A stretch of DNA of 64,000 bases, from the NCBI GenBank assembly GCA_028023455.1, contig JAQFVV010012574.1:250001-314000 (forward strand). The letters run 5' to 3'. Shown one piece after another: positions 57,561-64,000 of this stretch. Under the pieces are notes generated by a model, which was given only the letters and a program-made list of their open reading frames with translations, had not been told where the DNA came from and searched no databases. Numbering within the stretch: position 1 is the first letter of the stretch; every line of letters starts with the position of its first letter. Both the position numbers and the translations under genes were made by a program. The stretch is from Epiperipatus broadwayi (Eukaryota > Onychophora > Udeonychophora > Euonychophora > Peripatidae).

Positions 57561-58421
57561 ATTTAGTATGATATGGTAAATAGAAGACTGCTGCTATTAA
57601 CTAAAATATCTGTGAAAGAACTACTTTTTTTTCTTCTGGTTATTTCACTTGAGATTAAAAACAAAATCAATGCTTTGTTCTTCATATATGTAAACTACTC
57701 ACTTTTTAAAATAAAAATTATCACCATAATGTTAGCAATCAAATTAACATTGAATTCTTAGAATTAATTGGATTGATTCTAACCTATGGTGCTATAGGCT
57801 ATTTAGTTCAATGGTGAATTTCAAAAGTGACACCTTCCAAAATTGACTACAACTAAAAACAAAAAATTCATATTAATAATGGGCTAAAACTATGATAGGT
57901 TATTATATGACTTTATGATTCAGTGCCACATGACCTCATGAGCATTGACCATGTAGAAAATAAACTGACCTGTTATTATTTTTAGCCAGGAATCTATAGT
58001 ATCAATGGAAAATGAGCTCAAAAAACAAATTACTGTTACAATAGTAATCATGCTAGTCTTGTTTATTAAAGATGTAGCAATAAAAATATAAATAAAAATT
58101 GCTAAGTTTGTATTTACTAAAAATTCCTTAAGCACTATTCATATAGATGAGTCCTTAGCCCTATAAAAAATGTGGATGCTCTCCTAGATCTGATATGATA
58201 GTCTTCACATGATTTTCATGAATTCCAATTCTTTAATAGTTGATATTTTAGTTTTAGATATAGTTCCCAGATGTCAGTAGTTATATGCAGTCAGAAGAGA
58301 ACAGAAATAGCTCTAATTAGCTGAAAATGTACCATTATTCCAGAAATAAGCTGATTTTAACAGATATTTTATTTTATGATGATGGTGTTAAAAAATAGGT
58401 ATATATATATATATATTTATA
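57561..58421. other. AT-rich DNA, nothing recognised
   Basis: Short frames without domains; an AT run at 58400-58420 borders the tRNA-like element. Confidence 0.4.
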
Positions 58422-58506
58422 TGTCAAATGCATTGACCAGGAAGCAAACCCAGGCCAACTTCCTGAAAGGCAGCTACGCTAACCACTAGGCCACCAATGC
58501 TTGACA
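58422..58506 (-). mobile_element. tRNA-like element bounded by TGTCA/TGACA (copy 4)
   Basis: The minus strand has a 71-nt cloverleaf-like unit (58500-58430): acceptor stem GCATTGG with TCAATGC, A box TGGCCTAGTGGTTAGC, T-arm CTGGG-TTTGCTT-CCTGG. Outside, TGTCAA and TTTGACA continue the pairing. It sits inside an AT microsatellite, which it splits. No tail. Very close to copy 2 in structure, with transitions at many CpG-type sites. Confidence 0.75.
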
Positions 58507-58942
58507 GATATATATATTTTTATTTAAATATTTTAATTAAAAAAGTAAATATTTTTTAATAATGATGTGTTTATATATATATTTAAAAAATATATTTGAG
58601 TTTTAGAAGTACACTACCACGGTTGAAAATTTATGTTGTGACAGAGATGAAATGCTTTGTATCATAATATTATTACTGTTTTTTATTTGTAAAGTTATTT
58701 TTTTTACTTTAATACTACAATGTTTGTTTATATGTTTTTAATAATTTCTTTTTAAATAATGATAAGATAAACAATAAGTTTTTAAAATTAATCCTTTAAC
58801 TAATAGATGTTTGTTTTGTCTGGTGTATTTTATTTTAGTATTAAATTTCTATTCTATATTATAAATCAATAAATTGTACTTGATTCATTAGAAATATGTT
58901 TACAAATGAAAAATAAAAAAATTAGATATATAAAAAAGATTA
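58507..58942. other. AT-rich DNA, nothing recognised
   Basis: T-rich runs and short frames only. Confidence 0.4.
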
Positions 58943-59250
58943 TGTAAATAGCCGACTAAAAAGTACAAAATAGCAAATAATCCCTTCTCAGTTAATGTGC
59001 CATTCTTGGAAAATAGGAATCTTAAGAATCTCAATGTGTTATAAAACAATTGAAAACTGCATAAATATTGTCATTTCAAAAAAGCATTTGAGGCTCAAAT
59101 AAATCATAAAAATAAAAAGGCCTCAAATGCTTTTATGACACATCAATATTCCTGCAATTTCCAATTGTTTTATAACAAATCGAGATTCTTGATATTTTCT
59201 AAGAATGACAAATTAACTGAGAGGGGATTACTTTTAGTTGGGTATTTACA
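58943..59250. mobile_element. MITE-like palindromic element, 308 bp
   Basis: The left end TGTAAATAGCCGACTAAAAA and the right end, reversed, TGTAAATACCCAACTAAAAG are followed by matching AATCCCYTCTCAGTTAAT, CATTCTTRGAAAATA, GTTATAAAACAATTG and AAAGCATTTGAGGC on both arms. Arms are about 140 bp with a short spacer. TA flanks each end (58941-58942 and 59251-59252), which fits a TA duplication. Non-coding. Confidence 0.8.
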
Positions 59251-59252
59251 TA

Positions 59253-59520
59253 AAAAAAAATTTTTTTTTTAATCTTTCTTTCGCATCTTCTTTTTTTTAC
59301 TTTTTAGTTATATTTACATATTATTTTTAAAAACACTACAAAAAAAAAATCTGACAAAAATTATAATTTAAAAAAAAAGATGTGAAAATAAAAAATGCAC
59401 CCTCTAACAAATAAATTTCTAAATTTAAACATCATGTGATAAATATCATGTGATCATCTACTGTATAAAAATATTTATGTATTGGCTTTTTAATTAAGTA
59501 TGAGTTGAATGAATATCAAC
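59253..59520. other. A/T-run-rich DNA
   Basis: Poly-A and poly-T runs form a weak inverted arrangement around CTTTCGCATCTTC and AAGATGTGAAAA. No gene. Confidence 0.4.
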
Positions 59521-59775
59521 AAAATTTTATTCTACAAATGTAATGTTTCCATCAGATATATATTTTATTTTAATTAATTTAATCATGAAATCAATATTAA
59601 TAAAATTTTATTCTACAAATATAATCCATTGGATCAGTTGTTTTGGAGTTTTCTTGAGAAGCATCAGGTTGTGAGATCGATTTTAACATATTTTTTTTCC
59701 ATTTTTAATTCAAAAATGTGGACATACTGACAGAAACACAGACAGGGCAAATTAATATAAAATCATTTAAAAAAC
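59521..59775 (+). mobile_element. Possible LINE 3' tail (RTE-like)
   Basis: The segment GATCAGTTGTTTTGGAGTTT ... GGACATACTGACAGAAACAC with GACAGGGCAA resembles the 3' ends of RTE-type LINEs, which carry a CAGTAGTTT..GAG word followed by ACATAC.GACAGACAGAC. The word AAAATTTTATTCTACAAAT occurs twice just upstream (about 59522 and 59600). Resemblance is by eye only. Confidence 0.3.
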
Positions 59776-62506
59776 ATCTTTAAAATTAATATTTCAGCTT
59801 TATAAATATAAAAAATATAATGAATCAAAATATGCAATCAAAACATTAATTTTTTTATTGGATAATTACTGCATTATTGATTTAGAAAAAAATAACAAAA
59901 TATTTGTTTATAAAATTTCATTTCTAATACCTGAAAGAATTATTAAGTCATCATAAAGCAATAAAATTCTGTTTTAAAATTTAAATTTGCATTTGTAATT
60001 ATTAAAATATTATTAAATTTTATATTACAGTATTTGGGAATGTGATGTTGACATAAATTTTAATTTTTATCATTAATACAGTTTTCATAACTTAGTTTTT
60101 TGTAAAACAAACATGTTAAAAGTAAAAATAATAATAATGTAATGGTTATTTTAGTTTTCTTTGATCATTAAAGGACATGTAAATATAAATTTAAGTTTAA
60201 TATTGAAAGTGTTAAGATTCTTCATGAAGAGAGAAAGCACAACAAACAAAAAATTAAGGAGGCAATTTTAATAAATAGAAATAAAATGAATATAATTAAT
60301 AGACAAATTGCTAACATTAAAATTCAGGATTCATGGAATTTGAGTTGATGATGCTAGCTAGCTTCCATTATGTTTTTTAAATTTACCGGCAGTTGAGGAA
60401 AGTTAAGGAATTAACTAAAAATACTTTTGCAGATTAAAAGACTCTATATAATAGTTAATGTACTTATATATTATAACAACCAAAATTTGGTGTAATTTCA
60501 GTATTTGAGATGAGATTAAGCATTTTTAAAAATTTTTTCATTTGTTTTAATAGGTAATGCAATGGTTGCTATGATGATTGAAATGGTTGCTATGATGATG
60601 AAATGTTAAAGCAAGGAATGCATTATTATTGCTTCATAAATTAACAAATTAATCCTACTTGTCTAAGATACACACATAAATAATAAAATTTATAATCTTA
60701 ATAAAATTATCATTGTTTCTTTATTTTGTATATTTTCATTTACTACATTCATAAGTAGTCAGTTATAAACATTACAAACAAATATTTAATGTTATAAGTG
60801 GGTATGCTGTTATGTTTATGTTATATGTGTAATATTTAAGTTGAAATGATATATATATAAAGTATATATTTCCAATGCAATATTGTGAGAATGTAGTATG
60901 AATTGTTTTAGTGTGTTAAGTTAAAATAGTGTCATTTGTGTTTTTTTTAAAGTGTAATGTTTTTTAAATATGTAATCATTATAAAATATTTTATTATTAT
61001 TACTATTATTCTAAAGGAAATTTTATTTTTGGAACACAGAATGAATTTAATATTAGAGTGAAGAATGAGAGTAACCTTTGTTTTTGATGATGATTATGAT
61101 GTCAATTATACAAGATTATAAATAAGACCAAATGATTCAAATTTGCTCTCTTACTTTCTGACTTTCATTGAAGAAAATCCAAATTCATTTATATATTATG
61201 TTTTATTTTATAAGTATTTGCTTGATAATTATGAACTAATGGAGTAGAAAGGATTGTGTTTGTCTGGGAGATCAGGCTGGTTTCTCAAGTACTTGTTAAA
61301 AGAAGAAGGGAATTTATAGCATTCAAATTTATCTTAATATTTCTTTGCTGAAGGAGGATGGACATGTATAAACAAAATGTTTTAATTATGAACATTCAAA
61401 TTGATAATATATTGCTATATATAAGAATTATTTCTACCTACAGATGTCATTTTATAGTACTGATGGAGTATTTTAACATAGGATTTGAACAAATTTACTT
61501 CTATATCATATAAGTCATAAACGGAGACCAGCATCTGCTTATTTATAATGCTATTATAATGTCAAATGTTTGCGATATAGAGGATATAAAAAATTATAAT
61601 ATTTTGAGACTATTGAAATTTGACAAATATACTTTATTTTTGGATATTATAATAAATTTTGGATTAGTGGATAGCATTGAATTATTTATAGCTCAGGGAA
61701 TAGTTATTTGAACAATTGTGTTTCTTAGAGAGTGCCTACATAGAAGGACTGTATTCAGATTTTATTTATATATTTATTTGTATTATTTTTATTAACACTA
61801 TTGATTACTATATTATAATCTAGTTAGCGGTTTATTTATATATGTAAAATAGAAGCAAGTCTAGTTTAAATTTAAATTTATACCTTAAATTTTAATAGTT
61901 AAAATTCTAATTAGAAGTATCATATGTTATTCCTTGACAGTAAATTATTTTAATATACATATTGTGAGTACTGAAGACCTGGAATGATTGATCATAACAG
62001 TCATTTATTGATATTATATTGTGAAAAGAAAGTGAGCAAATAAACGTATTTATTACTATTACTTACCTTAATAAATTATTATTTTGTGAATAATATATAA
62101 TTATCATAGCTTTCTTGTATTTTAAGTTGTGTGTGTGAGCCAACATTTTTGTCTTACATAAATTTTAAATATCACGTAATAAACATTGAAATAGACGAAT
62201 TTTTGTGGTATAAGTTAACAACTTTATAAATAGTCATGTAGGTGAAGAATATATTTCAAGATGTTTAATTAGAGTATATGTTTGTTATTTTTATATTTAT
62301 TGGTAATAAATATTAATTCAATTAAACAAATAAATTTGCTTAGTCATTATTTTAGTTATTAATGCAAATCTATTGGCTAATAAAATTTTAATGCATAGTG
62401 CCTATGTCTTGATTTATATTTTATAATAAATAATTATTAAAAAATCCCAGAATCACCGTGATTAGATTGGCAAGTGTATAAATTATTGTGTATTACTTTC
62501 TTATAA
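59776..62506. other. AT-rich DNA, nothing recognised
   Basis: A small direct repeat ATGGTTGCTATGATGAT lies near 60562-60602. No frame, tRNA box or inverted repeat of note was found in this 2.7-kb stretch. Confidence 0.45.
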
Positions 62507-62945
<439 letters not shown>

Positions 62946-62946
62946 A

Positions 62947-63010
<64 letters not shown>

Positions 63011-63027
63011 GCTATTATTATTATTGC

Positions 63028-63071
<44 letters not shown>
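62946..63071. repeat. (ATT)n microsatellite with GCT interruptions
   Basis: About 42 triplets with two interruptions (GCT at about 63010 and 63025). It lies directly at the 3' end of the LINE at 63072. Confidence 0.95.
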
Positions 63072-63074
<3 letters not shown>

Positions 63075-64000
63075 TTCAACAATATACTTTATTGGACAAT
63101 AAGTAGGTTACATGTGGTATCACCAGAAAAGGTACACTGATAAAATAGATTTACAGATTGTACACAAGTTCATTTGTATATTTACAATCAAATGCATAGT
63201 CTTTGTTTATAGTTTTGCAATCTGAAGCTTTGTTATAGCCTTGATCTTTGCTTGATAAGGGACCAAGTTGCTGCATATATGTCTGGGGATGTGATCAATT
63301 TGTCCCTATTTTGTATCTGCATTAGCTTGTTTTGAAATATTGAAGGGTGTCATCTAGTGTTTTTCCCAATTAGAAATTTGCACCTGATGCACCACGGAGT
63401 ATACAGTAGAAATGTTGCTGCTCTGATGGTAGATATTGATTTGCCCTTGTAAGCCTCCATTAATTGTTCTATCCTGGTATTATTTTTCCTGTATATATTA
63501 CGTATTATGTCTTTTATTTGATTTAGTCCTCTACAGTGGTCCATTATGTGCTTCCATGTTTCTTCTGTTTCATGACATAATCCACAGAAAGGATCAATAG
63601 ATATGTACATCCTTCTGTGGAATAGAAAATTGGTAGTCGGTAGTGCATCCAGGTTCATTTTCAGAACAAAATCAAAAAATTTTGGTTCCAGTTTCAATTT
63701 TTTATATTCTTTTATCATTTTCTTGTTGGGTTATTCCTATTATTGGTGTGGTGTTATTTTCTCCATTGTTGTTTGTGTGTATTAGATTGTATATTTCTCA
63801 GTATTTGTATTTTTGTATGTATTGATCTGGGATTTTCTTTTCTATTTTACATTGGTATATCATTAGTTCAATATATGAACCCTTGGGTGGTGGTCTGTCT
63901 GGGCAAGTTATTTGGATTAGAGGTTTCAGTTTGGGAAATTGATTGGTTGTTGTGATTATTACATTTCTAAGTTTTTGCATGTGAAAGATGGTGATATCGT
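63072..64000 (-). mobile_element. LINE 3' part, runs off the window
   Basis: On the minus strand the copy enters at the window edge, has ORF2 C-terminal coding sequence to about 63230 and a 3' UTR that ends CCAATAAAGTATATTG and GTTGAAATATAATAATAAT. It is the same family as the element at 33992-39375. Its continuation is beyond 64000. Confidence 0.85.
63229..63985 (-). pseudogene. LINE ORF2 C-terminal domain with zinc-binding cluster
   Basis: The minus strand starts with a frame reading TNQFPKLKPLIQITCPDRPP and IEKKIPDQYIQKYKY, has a stop, then continues as a 122-codon frame (63718-63350) with LKLEPKFFDFVLKMN, FHRRMYISIDPFCGLCHETE, ETWKHIMDHCRGLNQI and STIRAATFLLYTPWC. CGLC...ETWKHIMDHC is a C-x2-C-...-H-x3-H-C-type cluster found after RT in many LINEs (zf-RVT-like). 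The coding then continues in another frame with MQIQNRDKLITSPDIYAATW and stops near 63230. The cluster is intact here but degraded in the 34.5-kb copy. Confidence 0.75.

Overview
This is an AT-rich window from an animal (metazoan) nuclear genome. It holds no intact host gene that I can support. The clues are eukaryotic: very long (AAT)n/(ATT)n arrays, tRNA-like short repeats, a Ty3/gypsy LTR retrotransposon, two kinds of LINE, two hAT DNA transposons with 8-bp target duplications, several small palindromic (MITE-like) elements and a decayed 28S rRNA fragment. I would guess an invertebrate with a repeat-dense genome, but nothing here fixes the phylum. The window is best read as intergenic or very long intronic DNA built up by layered transposon insertions.

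Layout. 1-8.8 kb: microsatellites, a head-to-head pair of SINE-like repeats, a 28S rRNA fragment, a tRNA-like element and a 224-bp MITE. 8.8-14.2 kb: a complete but frameshifted Ty3/gypsy element (LTR, gag, protease, RT, RNase H, integrase, LTR). 14.2-34 kb: mostly featureless AT-rich DNA with minisatellites, short hairpins, a possible Merlin-type transposase scrap, an unidentified degenerate reading frame at 19.5 kb, tRNA-like elements at 23.5-23.8 kb, a palindromic element at 25.7 kb and the C-terminal remnant of a LINE reverse transcriptase near 29 kb. 34-39.4 kb: a minus-strand LINE with a CCHC knuckle, endonuclease and RT, all decayed. 39.4-43.9 kb: a plus-strand LINE of another family, head to head with the first and carrying a 723-bp hAT element inside ORF2. 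44-46.6 kb: nothing recognised. 46.6-51.9 kb: a dense cluster of related direct and inverted repeats. 51.9-55.9 kb: a 4-kb hAT element inserted into one arm of a palindrome. 56-62.5 kb: two more MITE-like elements, a tRNA-like element and LINE/SINE tails. 62.5-64 kb: two LINE 3' ends in tandem on the minus strand, each ending in an (AAT)n array.

How the pieces relate. The elements are autonomous or parasitic and show no shared host pathway. The informative part is insertion order: hAT into LINE at 42.7 kb and hAT into palindrome at 51.9 kb, both proved by matching 8-bp duplications and by continuity of the host repeat across the insertion. A second theme is that several long AAT arrays start exactly at a LINE 3' end, so they look like expanded retroposon tails. 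Most boundaries below were read by eye; family names are given only where motifs or termini support them.
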